Shown here piece by piece: positions 16,787 through 25,003 of a stretch of DNA of 64,000 bases; positions within the stretch are counted from its first letter, which is position 1; every line of letters starts with the position of its first letter. Made by a program: the position numbers and the translations under genes. Source of the stretch: Streptomyces sp. HD (GTDB taxonomy: Bacteria > Actinomycetota > Actinomycetes > Streptomycetales > Streptomycetaceae); assembly GCF_028369295.1 (NCBI RefSeq), contig NZ_JAQMYP010000004.1, positions 186,001 to 250,000 of the forward strand. Direction: 5' to 3'. Below the pieces are notes generated by a model. That model was given only the letters and a program-made list of their open reading frames with translations. It had not been told where the DNA came from and ran no database searches.

Positions 16787-17875
16787 ATGACCTCGTACGT
16801 CCGCTACAGCCCCGACCTCGAACAGCCCTTTCCGGACGAGGACGAACTCGTCCGCCAGGTGGTCGCGGCCATGGGCAAGGCCAACCAGCAGGTCGCCGAC
16901 AAACACCGTCACGGCCTGCGCGACGCCCACGCCAAGAGCCACGGCGTCCTCGCCGGTGAGCTGCGCATCCAGCCCGACCTGCCCGCCCACCTCGCCCAGG
17001 GCCTCTTCGCCGAACCGGTCACCTACCCGGTGATCGTCCGCTTCTCCTCCGCCCCCGGCGACCTGCGCTCCGACCAGGTGCCCGTCCAGCGCGGCCTCGC
17101 GATGAAGGTGATCGGCGCCCCCGGGCCCCGCGCCCTCGACGACGGCTTCACCACCCAGGACTTCCTCCTCGTCAACCACCCCACCCTGCCCTTCGGCAAC
17201 ATCGCCGAATACGCCAAACTCCAGGGCATCCTGGAGAAACAGCCCGGCCAGAGCGACCAGCAACTCCAGCTCACCGGCGCGGCCGCCCGAGTGGCCGCCA
17301 AGGCCCTCACGCGCGTCGGACGTCCGCTTCCGCCCGCCGTCGAGACCCTGGCCGCCGCCAACGACCACATCCTCGGCGAGACCTTCCACTCCATGGCCGC
17401 GCTGCGCTACGGCGACCACGTGGCGAAGATGTCCGCCGCGCCCCGCTCGGCGAACGTCAAGGCCCTCACCGGCAGCCACGTCGACAAGAAGGCCGGCGAG
17501 TCGGCTCTGCGCGACCTCGTCATCGACTTCTTCGCGGACAACAGCGCCGAGTACGACATCCGCGCCCAGCTGTGCACGGACATCGACCGGATGCCGGTGG
17601 AGGACGCCTCGGTCCTGTGGCCCGAGGAACTGTCACCGCACCAGACCGTGGCCGTGCTGCACCTGCCCGCCCAGGACGCCTACAGCGACGCCCGCCGCCG
17701 CTACGCCGACGACGTCCTTTCCTTCAGCCCCTGGCACGCCCTGGAGGCCCACCGCCCGCTGGGCTCGATCATGCGCTCCCGCCGCGCCGCGTACCCCGCC
17801 TCCAGCGACTTCCGGCACCGCTTCAACGGCATCGAGCCGCAGGAGCCGTCCGACATCAAGGAGCTGCCCGCCTGA
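16787..17875 (+). CDS. Catalase-family heme protein (small, catalase-like)
   Basis: At 362 residues this is shorter than true catalases (about 480-700). Catalase-core features are present: HAKSHGVLAGEL near residue 45, VIVRFSSAPGDLRSD, and a long DDGFTTQDFLLVNHPTLPFG loop. It resembles the catalase-like proteins related to allene oxide synthase and to SrpA-type enzymes, which may act as peroxidases. The expected proximal tyrosine region is not obvious to me. It is co-transcribed with the DyP gene (27-base gap) and followed by a strong hairpin. Confidence 0.8.
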   Translation: MTSYVRYSPDLEQPFPDEDELVRQVVAAMGKANQQVADKHRHGLRDAHAKSHGVLAGELRIQPDLPAHLAQGLFAEPVTYPVIVRFSSAPGDLRSDQVPVQRGLAMKVIGAPGPRALDDGFTTQDFLLVNHPTLPFGNIAEYAKLQGILEKQPGQSDQQLQLTGAAARVAAKALTRVGRPLPPAVETLAAANDHILGETFHSMAALRYGDHVAKMSAAPRSANVKALTGSHVDKKAGESALRDLVIDFFADNSAEYDIRAQLCTDIDRMPVEDASVLWPEELSPHQTVAVLHLPAQDAYSDARRRYADDVLSFSPWHALEAHRPLGSIMRSRRAAYPASSDFRHRFNGIEPQEPSDIKELPA

Positions 17876-17880
17876 CCAGG

Positions 17881-17918
17881 TCCCGACCGACCCCGGATGC
17901 GTACGGGGTCGGTCGGGA
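17881..17918 (+). terminator. Hairpin terminator of the DyP operon
   Basis: Perfect 14-bp arms (17881-17894 and 17905-17918) with a 10-base loop start five bases past the catalase-like stop codon. No U-run follows, as is usual in Streptomyces. Confidence 0.8.
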
Positions 17919-17933
17919 CTCCCGTGCCAGAAT

Positions 17934-17950
17934 GGAGAAGTCCCTTCTCC
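17934..17950. promoter_or_regulatory. Dyad upstream of TetR gene
   Basis: GGAGAAG-TCC-CTTCTCC is a perfect 7-bp dyad 27 bases before the GTG at 17977. It is a likely autoregulatory operator, and it argues against the ATG at 17932, which would place the dyad inside the gene. Confidence 0.45.
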
Positions 17951-17976
17951 GCCCTGTCTTCTTCGAGGTTCCTTTC

Positions 17977-18603
17977 GTGTCCCAGCCCGTCGGCCGTGTG
18001 CCCCAGCGACGCAACGCCCGCTCCAACCGGGCCCGCATCCTCGCCACCGCCCGCCAGGAGCTCGGCCGGAACCCCGACATCACCCTGGAGGAACTCGCCC
18101 GCGCCTCCGGTGTCGTACGACGCACGCTGTTCGGGCACTTCCCCGGCCGGGCCGCGCTCCTGGACGCGCTGGCCGAGGAGGCCGCCGAGGCCCTTCAGGC
18201 CGCCGTCGCGGTCGGCGCGGGGGTGACGGAACCGGCCGACCGGGCGCTCGCCCACTTCACGTTGGCGCTCTGGCCCGTGGGCGACCGGTACCGGATGCTC
18301 CTGGCGCTGGCCCGACGGGACCTCGGCATGGACCGTGTCGCCGGGATCCTGGAGCCCGCCCGGGTCAGGGTCACGGCCATCCTGTTGCAGGGACAACGGG
18401 ACGGCGTCTTCCACACCCACCTGCCGGCCCCGGTGCTGAGCGTCGGCCTGGAGGCGATGACGGTCGCCCTGCTGGAGGAGGTCAACACCGGGGCGCTGGA
18501 GGACGACGGCACCCGGGTGGCCGTCACCACGCTCATCGCGGCCGGTGTGCCGGAGAAGCGGGCGCAGATCGTCGTCGACGAGATGGCCGCCACCGAGGCG
18601 TGA
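17977..18603 (+). CDS. TetR family transcriptional regulator
   Basis: This protein of about 208 residues has an N-terminal HTH (ITLEELARASGVVRRTLFGHF). Its C-terminal domain includes LWPVGDRYRMLLALARRDLG and a domain-end EVNTGALEDDGTRVA. It is clearly paralogous to the TetR at 21602, which regulates an MFS exporter. The GTG at 17977 is preferred (GAGG upstream, dyad outside the gene); ATG 17932 is the alternative. It follows the DyP operon after its terminator. Its targets are unknown. Confidence 0.8.
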   Translation: MSQPVGRVPQRRNARSNRARILATARQELGRNPDITLEELARASGVVRRTLFGHFPGRAALLDALAEEAAEALQAAVAVGAGVTEPADRALAHFTLALWPVGDRYRMLLALARRDLGMDRVAGILEPARVRVTAILLQGQRDGVFHTHLPAPVLSVGLEAMTVALLEEVNTGALEDDGTRVAVTTLIAAGVPEKRAQIVVDEMAATEA

Positions 18604-18619
18604 GTTCGCCCCCCACAGT

Positions 18620-19430
18620 TCGACGTGACCCCGATGCGAAGCGCCGGGGTCTTTCCATGTCCGCCCCCGCGCCAGCGTCGTGGCGATGCGGTAGTGCCGG
18701 GCCAGCGCCGCCACGTCATATGGGTAGGTCCACTCCGCCCGCCGGACCGGGTCCCGAGGGGCAGGACCAGATCTTCGACGATGCGCACCTCCTGGCGAAA
18801 CACTTGGCCGGACCGCGCAGTTCGTCGAGGCCGACCTGCATGCCTTGGAACACATTCGGCGGAATCGGGACGGCAAGCGCCGCCTTGCCGTGGTTGAGGT
18901 CATCCAGATGCGCGTTGAATTCTCGTTCCCTGATCAGGTCCACGGGCACAGGCGACTACCACCGGCACGGCCGAACTACCTGGACATACCTCGGCTCGGA
19001 ACTCCTCCAGGGCGTGTTCCGACGTCCCATCCGTGATCTGCTGACGGGGCTCAGCGAGAGCGCCGTCGTCCCGCCCGGGCTCCCAGCCCTTGAATGGTGC
19101 CTGCGCAGTGCGCTCCACCGCGAGCAGCCCGGCGGACGCATGTTCAAGACGAGCCGCAGCCCCGTGGAACTGCAAGGGCACGGACGCGGCACATTGGCCG
19201 GCCACCCGCATGGCCAGACGCCGCCAGGCACACGCTTCCACCGCCTCGGCCTGCACCATCGCAACCCGGTTGAGGATCACCAGGGCCAACGGAACGCCGA
19301 ACGAAGCGGTCGTCACGGACGAGAAGACATTGGTGAGGAACGCCTTGTCCGCCCAGAATCCCGCGTGATCTCGCCACCAGCCCAGGCCGAGCAGCGCCAT
19401 GCCAACCATCCGCAGCGCCGCACCCGGCAC
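18620..19430 (-). pseudogene. Degenerate membrane-associated protein gene
   Basis: Read leftward from 19430, the first 60 codons encode a plausible N-terminus with two hydrophobic stretches (MALLGLGWWRDHAGFWADKA, then SFGVPLALVILNRVAMVQAE). Later parts are readable only by changing frame. These are DDLNHGKAALAVPIPPNVFQ near 18900, LVLPLGTR near 18760, and YPYDVAALARHYRIATTLAR near 18700. Streptomyces hypothetical proteins of this form exist. At least two frameshifts make it inactive. It has no recognised function. Confidence 0.5.
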
Positions 19431-19675
19431 TCAACCGCGCGGCGTCTCTTCTCAGATCCCCCCGCACCTGCCCCGCCCCTCCCCGAACGGCTTGATCACC
19501 AGCTCCCCGACGCTGCACCGCCCAACTCGGCGTCAAGCCAGTGGTGCCAAACCAAGCCGCCCCCGAAGCCACCCCATAGCGCCTGATCTTCGACAATCAT
19601 CCTGGAACTGGTCCCGGTTGGGGTCACCTATGAGGGTCCGCTGAACGCCACCCCAGCCACCCGGGACGGACAGCG
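19431..19675. other. Non-coding stretch, nothing recognised
   Basis: Neither strand reads as a gene here. The sequence lies between a degenerate gene and the terminator of the MFS transporter and may be decayed coding DNA. Confidence 0.4.
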
Positions 19676-19720
19676 AAAAAAAGGGGGACGGTGCCGGGTG
19701 TCCCCTCCCGGCACCGTCCC
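19676..19720 (-). terminator. Intrinsic terminator of the MFS gene
   Basis: Perfect 14-bp arms (19685-19698 and 19707-19720) with an 8-base loop are followed, in the leftward direction, by a run of seven Ts (19682-19676). It is a classical Rho-independent terminator, unusually complete for Streptomyces. Confidence 0.9.
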
Positions 19721-19762
19721 GGGGCCGTGCGCCGCTCAGGCACAGCCCGTCCTGGGGGTGGA

Positions 19763-19790
19763 GGAGGCCGGAATCGGGGTTCCGGCCTCC
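19763..19790. repeat. Second hairpin after the MFS gene
   Basis: Perfect 11-bp arms GGAGGCCGGAA and TTCCGGCCTCC with a six-base loop lie 13 bases downstream of the MFS stop. It probably adds to termination or protects the transcript end. Confidence 0.6.
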
Positions 19791-19802
19791 GGTGTACAGG
19801 GC

Positions 19803-21416
19803 TCAGGCGCCCACGGTCTCGGTCTGCTCCTCGGTCACCGGCGTCGCTTCTTCCTCACCGTGCTTGGCGGTGTGCTTGCGGCCGGGCAGGACGGCGATGA
19901 CGATCAGGGTTCCGGCGGCCATGATGATGCCGCCGATGAGGCTGGTGTGGGCGATGGCGTGGGCGAAGGACTCGTGCACCGCGCCCAGCAGGGTCTGGGC
20001 CTGCTCGGCGCCGCCCTGGGGGTTCTTGGCGACCTGTTCGGCGACCGCGATGCCCCCGCCGACGGAGTCCTTGGCGACGTCCATGGCCTCGGCCGGGAGG
20101 TGGCCGCCGACCATGTCGGTGAGCTTGTCCTTGTAGGACGTGGCCAGCAGCGAGCCGAGGATGGCGATGCCCAGGGCGCAACCCAGTTCCAGCGCGGTGT
20201 CGTTGGCGCCGCCGCCGACGCCCAGCTCGTCCTCGGGGAAGGAGCCCATGATGGTGTCCGTGGCCGGGGACAGGCTCAGGCCGATGGCGAAGCCGAGGAG
20301 CAGCAGGGGCGTCAGGAAGTCGGTGTAGGTCGAGCCCGTCTCGATCTGGGTGAGCAGGAAGACGCCCGCGGTGCCGATCACCATGCCGGTGCCGACCACG
20401 ATCTTCACGCCCAGTTTCGGAGCCAGCTTGCCGGTGACGGCGGCGCCGACGAACACGGCTCCGGCCAGCGGCAGCAGGCGGATGCCGGTGTCGAGGGCGT
20501 CGTAGCCGAGGACGAACTGCAGGAACTGGGTGGAGTAGTAGATCGAGCCGAAGGTGCCGAAGAAGAAGAACAGCACCGCCATCATCGAGCCGCTGAAGGG
20601 ACGCTCGGTGAACTTGCGCACGTTCAGCATGGGGTTGGGGTGCTTCAGCTCCCAGGCGACGAAGGCCAGCAGGCCCACGCCGGCGACGACGGCCGCGGTG
20701 ATGGGGCCGACGCCCCAGCCGAAGTGCGGGCCCTCGATGGTCGCGTAGACGAGGGAACCGACCGACACCATCGACAGCAGACCGCCGACGTAGTCGATGC
20801 GGCCCATGCCCTCCGCCTTCGACGGCGGCACGAGCAGCAGCGCGCCGACGACGCCGAGAACGGCGACGGGGACGTTCATCAGGAAGGTGGAGCCCCAGGC
20901 GTGGTTCTCCAGCAGCCAGCCGGCGGCCAGCGGGCCCGCGGCGATGGCGAGCCCGGAGGTCGCGGACCAGGCGGTGATCGCCTTGGCGCGCTCGGCGCGC
21001 GGGAAGATCGCGACCAGCAGCGAGAGGGTGGCCGGCATGACGACGGCGGCACCGACGCCCATGATCGCGCGGGCGACGATGACGAGGTTCGTCTCGTCGA
21101 CCAGGCCGCCCATCACCGAACCTCCGGCGAAGATCAGCAGGCCGAGGACGAGGGCGCCGCGGCGGCTGTACTTGTCGCCGATCGCGCCCAGCACCAGCAT
21201 CAGCGCGGCGTAGGGGACGGTGTAGCCGTCGATGACCCACTGCAGGTCACTGCTGGACAGCCCCAGGGCCTTGGTCATGTCGGGGGCGGCCACGACCAGT
21301 GACGTGTTCGCCATGACGACGATCAGCAGGCTCAGGCACAGGACCAGCAGGGCCCACCAGCGCCGGTGGTAGGGCTCCGTCATCTTCTCGACGGGCGTCT
21401 TGGCAAAGAGCGGCAT
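19803..21416 (-). CDS. MFS transporter, DHA2 (drug:H+ antiporter-2, 14-helix) type
   Basis: This 537-residue integral membrane protein has about 14 hydrophobic segments. Motif A-like GAIGDKYSRRGALVLG follows helix 2 and motif C-like GLAIAAGPLAAGWLL is in helix 5. Members of this family export drugs and dyes using the proton gradient. The ATG at 21416 follows GAGGAGCCTGACC; a longer start has no such site. It is divergent from a TetR gene with repeats between them, the usual arrangement for ligand-induced efflux. The C-terminal tail is hydrophilic. Confidence 0.92.
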   Translation of the reverse strand: MPLFAKTPVEKMTEPYHRRWWALLVLCLSLLIVVMANTSLVVAAPDMTKALGLSSSDLQWVIDGYTVPYAALMLVLGAIGDKYSRRGALVLGLLIFAGGSVMGGLVDETNLVIVARAIMGVGAAVVMPATLSLLVAIFPRAERAKAITAWSATSGLAIAAGPLAAGWLLENHAWGSTFLMNVPVAVLGVVGALLLVPPSKAEGMGRIDYVGGLLSMVSVGSLVYATIEGPHFGWGVGPITAAVVAGVGLLAFVAWELKHPNPMLNVRKFTERPFSGSMMAVLFFFFGTFGSIYYSTQFLQFVLGYDALDTGIRLLPLAGAVFVGAAVTGKLAPKLGVKIVVGTGMVIGTAGVFLLTQIETGSTYTDFLTPLLLLGFAIGLSLSPATDTIMGSFPEDELGVGGGANDTALELGCALGIAILGSLLATSYKDKLTDMVGGHLPAEAMDVAKDSVGGGIAVAEQVAKNPQGGAEQAQTLLGAVHESFAHAIAHTSLIGGIIMAAGTLIVIAVLPGRKHTAKHGEEEATPVTEEQTETVGA

Positions 21417-21517
21417 GGTCAGGCTCCTCGGCAGGAGGTGAAGCGGAGGCTTCGGGGGCGGAATCGATGGGATCGGTGCACGCGGGGCCAAGAGGGGCCC
21501 GGCACCAGGGGCAGCTA

Positions 21518-21562
21518 ATTGCCCGTTGATGTGCAGACTAGTTTATTGCCCGCCGATGTGCA
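21518..21562. promoter_or_regulatory. Direct-repeat operator between MFS and TetR genes
   Basis: An 18-bp motif beginning ATTGCCCG and ending GATGTGCA occurs at 21518-21535 and 21545-21562, differing at two bases. The second copy also has TTGC-N10-GCAA symmetry. Both lie in the divergent promoter region and are probable binding sites for the TetR protein. Confidence 0.6.
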
Positions 21563-21601
21563 ACTATCGAGTCGCCCTCCCCCGTCCACCGGAGGTTCGA
21601 C

Positions 21602-22240
21602 ATGATCCACGCACACCTGACAGCCGCCCCGGAACGCAGCCGCACTCTGCTCACGCGGGCCCGCATCCTGGAGGCGGCCCGGCAGGAACTCGCCCGTGAC
21701 CCCGACAGCAGCCTCGGCGACATCGCCGAGGCTGCGGGAGTGGTTCGCCGTACGGTCTACGGCCACTTCAACGGCCGGGCCGCACTGATGGAGGGGCTGG
21801 TGGAGGAGGCCACGTGGGCCTTGCGGCAGGCGCTCGCGGTCCCGCGCGCACCGGTGGGGGATGCCGTCACGGAGTTGGCGCGCTTCGTCCTCGCGGTGTG
21901 GCCCGTCGGAGATCGATACCGCATCCTGCTCCGCCTCGCCCCGCAGGACCTCGGGGCCGATCGGCTCGCTGAAGTCCTGGCCCCCGCGCGGGACATGACG
22001 GAGGCGATCATCGGCCGCGGGCAACGGCAGGGCGCCTTCCAGACCGGCGTCCCCCCGGTCGTCCTGACCCGGGCGCTGGAGGGGCATCTGCTAGGGCTTC
22101 TCGACTGCGTGAACAGCGGGGTCTGGAGCGACGACGGCACCAGCACCGCGACCGCCGCCCTGATCGCGATGGGCGTGGCCGGAGACAGCGCTGCGGCGTG
22201 CGTCGACGGGCTTGTCCGGCGCGAGGGCGACGCCGCGTAG
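21602..22240 (+). CDS. TetR family regulator of the adjacent MFS exporter
   Basis: This 212-residue protein has a TetR HTH at about residues 35-60 (LGDIAEAAGVVRRTVYGHF). It also has a C-terminal domain with VWPVGDRYRILLRLAPQDLG, shared with the TetR at 17977. Placement divergent from the DHA2 exporter with repeat operators in between indicates that it represses efflux until a ligand binds. The ATG is preceded by CCGGAGGTTCGAC. The inducer is unknown. Confidence 0.88.
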   Translation: MIHAHLTAAPERSRTLLTRARILEAARQELARDPDSSLGDIAEAAGVVRRTVYGHFNGRAALMEGLVEEATWALRQALAVPRAPVGDAVTELARFVLAVWPVGDRYRILLRLAPQDLGADRLAEVLAPARDMTEAIIGRGQRQGAFQTGVPPVVLTRALEGHLLGLLDCVNSGVWSDDGTSTATAALIAMGVAGDSAAACVDGLVRREGDAA

Positions 22241-22268
22241 GCGCAAGCACCACTCGAAGAGGAGAACC

Positions 22269-23051
22269 ATGTATCAGTCCCACCGCGACGAGGAGTACGT
22301 CGGCGAGCCCTACTACGGCGACGGCTCCGTGTACGTGAGCCCTCCGACCCGGACCAGACGACGCATGATCATCGCTGCCTCGTCCCTGGTGGTCCTGCTG
22401 GTCGGCGGCGTCGTGGTCGACCGGATCGCCGCGGCTCGCGCGGAAAGCCGTACGGCCAAGGCCTTCCATGACGGCATGGGAACCGCCGATCGGCCGTCGG
22501 TGCACGTCAGGGGCTTTCCCGTACTGAGCCAACTGGCTGCGGGCAGCCTGGACCATGTCGACCTGACCGCCCACGACATTCCGGCCGGCGGCACCACCCG
22601 ACCGCTCCCGGTGACGAAGCTGAAGGTCGGGATGGACGGGCTGAAGACTTCGGGAAGCGCCGACGAGGCTCACGCGGACAGCGTCACAGCGACCGCGTTC
22701 CTGTCGTACGCGGACGTGTCGAGCGCGCTCGGCGTGCAGGTGTCACAGGGGGACGAGTCCGGCCGGGTCGACGCGACCGCGAGTCTGCCGCTAGTCGGCG
22801 ACGTGACCGTCAGCGCGGCCGTCTCGGCGGCCGACGGCAACCGCATCGCCTTCACGGACGTACGCGCGGAGCAGGGTGAACTGCTCCCTCCGCTGAAATC
22901 GCTGCTCGACAAGGCCCTGGACGAGCCCATTCCGCTGCAGAACGTGCCCGACGGGCTCCGGCTGCGGTCGGTCACCACCAGCGAGGACGGAATCGACGCC
23001 CGCTTCACCGGCCGCTCGGTCACGTTCCACCCGGACTCGTCGTCCGCGTGA
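22269..23051 (+). CDS. DUF2993 (LmeA-like) membrane-anchored protein
   Basis: This 260-residue protein has a tyrosine- and charge-rich cytoplasmic start. One membrane segment spans about residues 36-56 (MIIAASSLVVLLVGGVVVDR), followed by an extracytoplasmic DUF2993 domain with repeated beta patterns (VHVRGFPVLSQLAAGSLDHV and VTKLKVGMDGL). DUF2993 is related to mycobacterial LmeA, a lipid-binding or mannosyl-lipid-processing protein. It is 28 bases downstream of the TetR gene and may be co-transcribed. The ribosome binding site is GAAGAGGAGAACC. Confidence 0.85.
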   Translation: MYQSHRDEEYVGEPYYGDGSVYVSPPTRTRRRMIIAASSLVVLLVGGVVVDRIAAARAESRTAKAFHDGMGTADRPSVHVRGFPVLSQLAAGSLDHVDLTAHDIPAGGTTRPLPVTKLKVGMDGLKTSGSADEAHADSVTATAFLSYADVSSALGVQVSQGDESGRVDATASLPLVGDVTVSAAVSAADGNRIAFTDVRAEQGELLPPLKSLLDKALDEPIPLQNVPDGLRLRSVTTSEDGIDARFTGRSVTFHPDSSSA

Positions 23052-23053
23052 GG

Positions 23054-23689
23054 TCAGCCGGCGTCAGGCAAGGGGCGTCGGGCGACCTCGTGCGCTTCGT
23101 CCGCGGGCAGGCCCAGCATTCGCAGGACCATCTCGGCGAGGTTGACCGCGGCCTCGTCGCCGTCCACCTCGGGGCGGGCGAACCGCAGTTCCACCAGGGA
23201 CAGCAGGGTGCCGCCCAGTGCGGACAGGGCGACCACGGGGTCGACGGGCGTGAAGCGGCCGGAGGCGATGCCGACCTGGAGATCACGCAGGGCGCGTCGG
23301 GCCAGTCCCTTGCCCGAGTGGATGTGCGCGAGGCCGCGGCGGCGCAGGACCTGCATCAGCTCCGGGTGGGAGTCGGCCATGCGGGCACTGAGCCGGAAGC
23401 CGCCCGCGACCCGCTCCGCCGGGTCGTCGACCCCCGTCAGACGCTCGTCGAATTCCTGCGCGAACTCCTCGAGGGCGTCGATCACCGCCGCCTCGAACAA
23501 CTCCACCTTGGAGTCGAAGTGGTTGTAGAAGGAGCCGAAGCCCACGTCCGCGCGCTCGGCGATCGCCTGGATGCTCGCGCTGGTGTCGCCGCTCTCGGCG
23601 AGTATCTGCCGGGCCGCTCGCACGAGAGCTCCACGGGTCTCTGCGCGACGTCGCTCGAACCGGTTGCTGGGCGGGGCTGACGTAGACAT
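23054..23689 (-). CDS. TetR family transcriptional regulator (module A)
   Basis: This 211-residue protein has an HTH (SIQAIAERADVGFGSFYNHF) near residue 45. The C-terminal domain is that of a ligand-binding TetR. It is divergent from the aromatic-degradation operon starting at 23825, with palindromic sites in the 135-base gap, so it is the likely local repressor. It converges on the DUF2993 gene with a two-base gap. The inducer is presumably the aromatic substrate or an intermediate. Confidence 0.88.
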   Translation of the reverse strand: MSTSAPPSNRFERRRAETRGALVRAARQILAESGDTSASIQAIAERADVGFGSFYNHFDSKVELFEAAVIDALEEFAQEFDERLTGVDDPAERVAGGFRLSARMADSHPELMQVLRRRGLAHIHSGKGLARRALRDLQVGIASGRFTPVDPVVALSALGGTLLSLVELRFARPEVDGDEAAVNLAEMVLRMLGLPADEAHEVARRPLPDAG

Positions 23690-23729
23690 GCGCAGAAGTC
23701 TAACGGTTACCCAATGTAGATCGCAGTCC

Positions 23730-23800
23730 TGATGAATTCATCATTTCCTGCAGCGAACGTCTTGACGACAGAACTGTCACAGTTGATGATTTCCTCATTA
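23730..23800. promoter_or_regulatory. Palindromic operators of module A
   Basis: TGATGAATTCATCA at 23730-23743 is a perfect 14-bp palindrome. TGATGA-TTTCC-TCATTA at 23784-23800 is an imperfect second copy. They lie between the divergent TetR and extradiol dioxygenase genes, one on each promoter side. Confidence 0.5.
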
Positions 23801-23824
23801 CGGCAATGTTGCTCGGAGGGCACC

Positions 23825-24967
23825 ATGTCTGAAACACGCGTCAACGGGGACGTCATCACGGCCCACCAGGACCTCCACAGTGAGCACGGCGCCCTGCGCG
23901 GCGAACACCCCGGCCGCTCCCGGAATCCCGTGATCAAGGTGGCGGACCTGGCCTGGCTGGAGTTCGAGAAGCCCGACCTGGACCGGGCGGAGGTCTTCGC
24001 CCGCGACTTCGGTTTCGGCGTCGCCGCCCGCACCGAGAGCGAGCTGTGGCTGCGGGGCAGCTTCGCGGGCTCGCCCTGCATGGTGATCCGGCGTGGTCGT
24101 ACGTCCCGTTTCATCGGTCCGGCGTTCCGCGCCGCCGAGCGGGGTGACCTGGACCGGCTGGCCCGCGCGACGGGCAGGGACGTGCGGGACGCCGACGTTC
24201 CCGGGGGCGGCAAGGGCGTCGACCTGCTCGACCCCTCCGGCTTCCCCGTGCGGGTCGTGCACTGCGGCGAACAGCTCCCCGCCCTGCCGGAACAGCAGCC
24301 GCTGCTGCTCAACTTCGGTACGGATCACCGGCGTACCAACGCCGCCCAGCGGCCGCCGCGCGAGCCGTCCCGCATCCAGCGGCTCGGCCACGTGGTGCTG
24401 GAGACGCGGGTGTTCGGCCGGGCCCTGGACTGGTACCTGGACACCCTCGGGATGATCGTGTCCGACTTCCTGTTCCTGGACGGGCAGCGCGACCGCGGCC
24501 CGACGATGGCGTTCATCCGCTGTGACCTGGGCGGTGTGCCGGCCGACCACCACACCCTCGCGATGCATCTGGGGCCGGGCACGGGGTACGTCCACTCCGC
24601 CTACCAGGTCACCGACCTCGACTCCATAGCCGCCGGCGGCGAGTACCTCAAGGAGCGTGGATACAAGCGCAGTTGGGGCATCGGCCGGCACATCCAGGGC
24701 AGCCAGCTCTTCGACTACTGGCGCGACCCCGACCACTTCATGCTGGAGCACTTCGCCGACGGTGACCTGTTCTCCTGCGACGTCGAGCCGGGCTGGGCTC
24801 CGATGTCGACCAGCGGTCTCGCCCAGTGGGGCCCGCCCGCGACTCGTGACTTCCTCGGCGCCAGTCCCTCCCCGCAGCGGGTCCGCGATGTCATCGAGGC
24901 CCTGCGCGGCGACAACGAGATGGACCCGGCACGACTGTTCGGCCTGCTCAAGGCCGCCAACTCCTGA
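23825..24967 (+). CDS. Two-domain type I extradiol ring-cleavage dioxygenase (VOC family)
   Basis: This 380-residue enzyme opens a catechol-type ring next to the diol using Fe(II) and oxygen. Alignment by eye to BphC-type enzymes gives iron ligands H189 (LGHVVLE), H257 (VHSAYQV) and E308 (FMLEHF) and catalytic H243 (HHTLAM). The spacing matches that family. The N-terminal VOC domain lacks the metal residues, as usual. GCTCGGAGGGCACC precedes the ATG. It is first in operon A, followed by an FAA-family hydrolase and an MhpA-like hydroxylase. The exact catechol is unknown. Confidence 0.88.
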   Translation: MSETRVNGDVITAHQDLHSEHGALRGEHPGRSRNPVIKVADLAWLEFEKPDLDRAEVFARDFGFGVAARTESELWLRGSFAGSPCMVIRRGRTSRFIGPAFRAAERGDLDRLARATGRDVRDADVPGGGKGVDLLDPSGFPVRVVHCGEQLPALPEQQPLLLNFGTDHRRTNAAQRPPREPSRIQRLGHVVLETRVFGRALDWYLDTLGMIVSDFLFLDGQRDRGPTMAFIRCDLGGVPADHHTLAMHLGPGTGYVHSAYQVTDLDSIAAGGEYLKERGYKRSWGIGRHIQGSQLFDYWRDPDHFMLEHFADGDLFSCDVEPGWAPMSTSGLAQWGPPATRDFLGASPSPQRVRDVIEALRGDNEMDPARLFGLLKAANS

Positions 24968-25003
24968 ACCTCCGCCCGCCAATCCCCTGACAAAGGCACT
25001 GAC

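Noticed and set aside
19698..21302. Rightward open frame of over 500 codons opposite the MFS gene
   Set aside because: It is a shadow of the transporter; composition is Gly/Arg/Asp-rich with no family motif or ribosome binding site.
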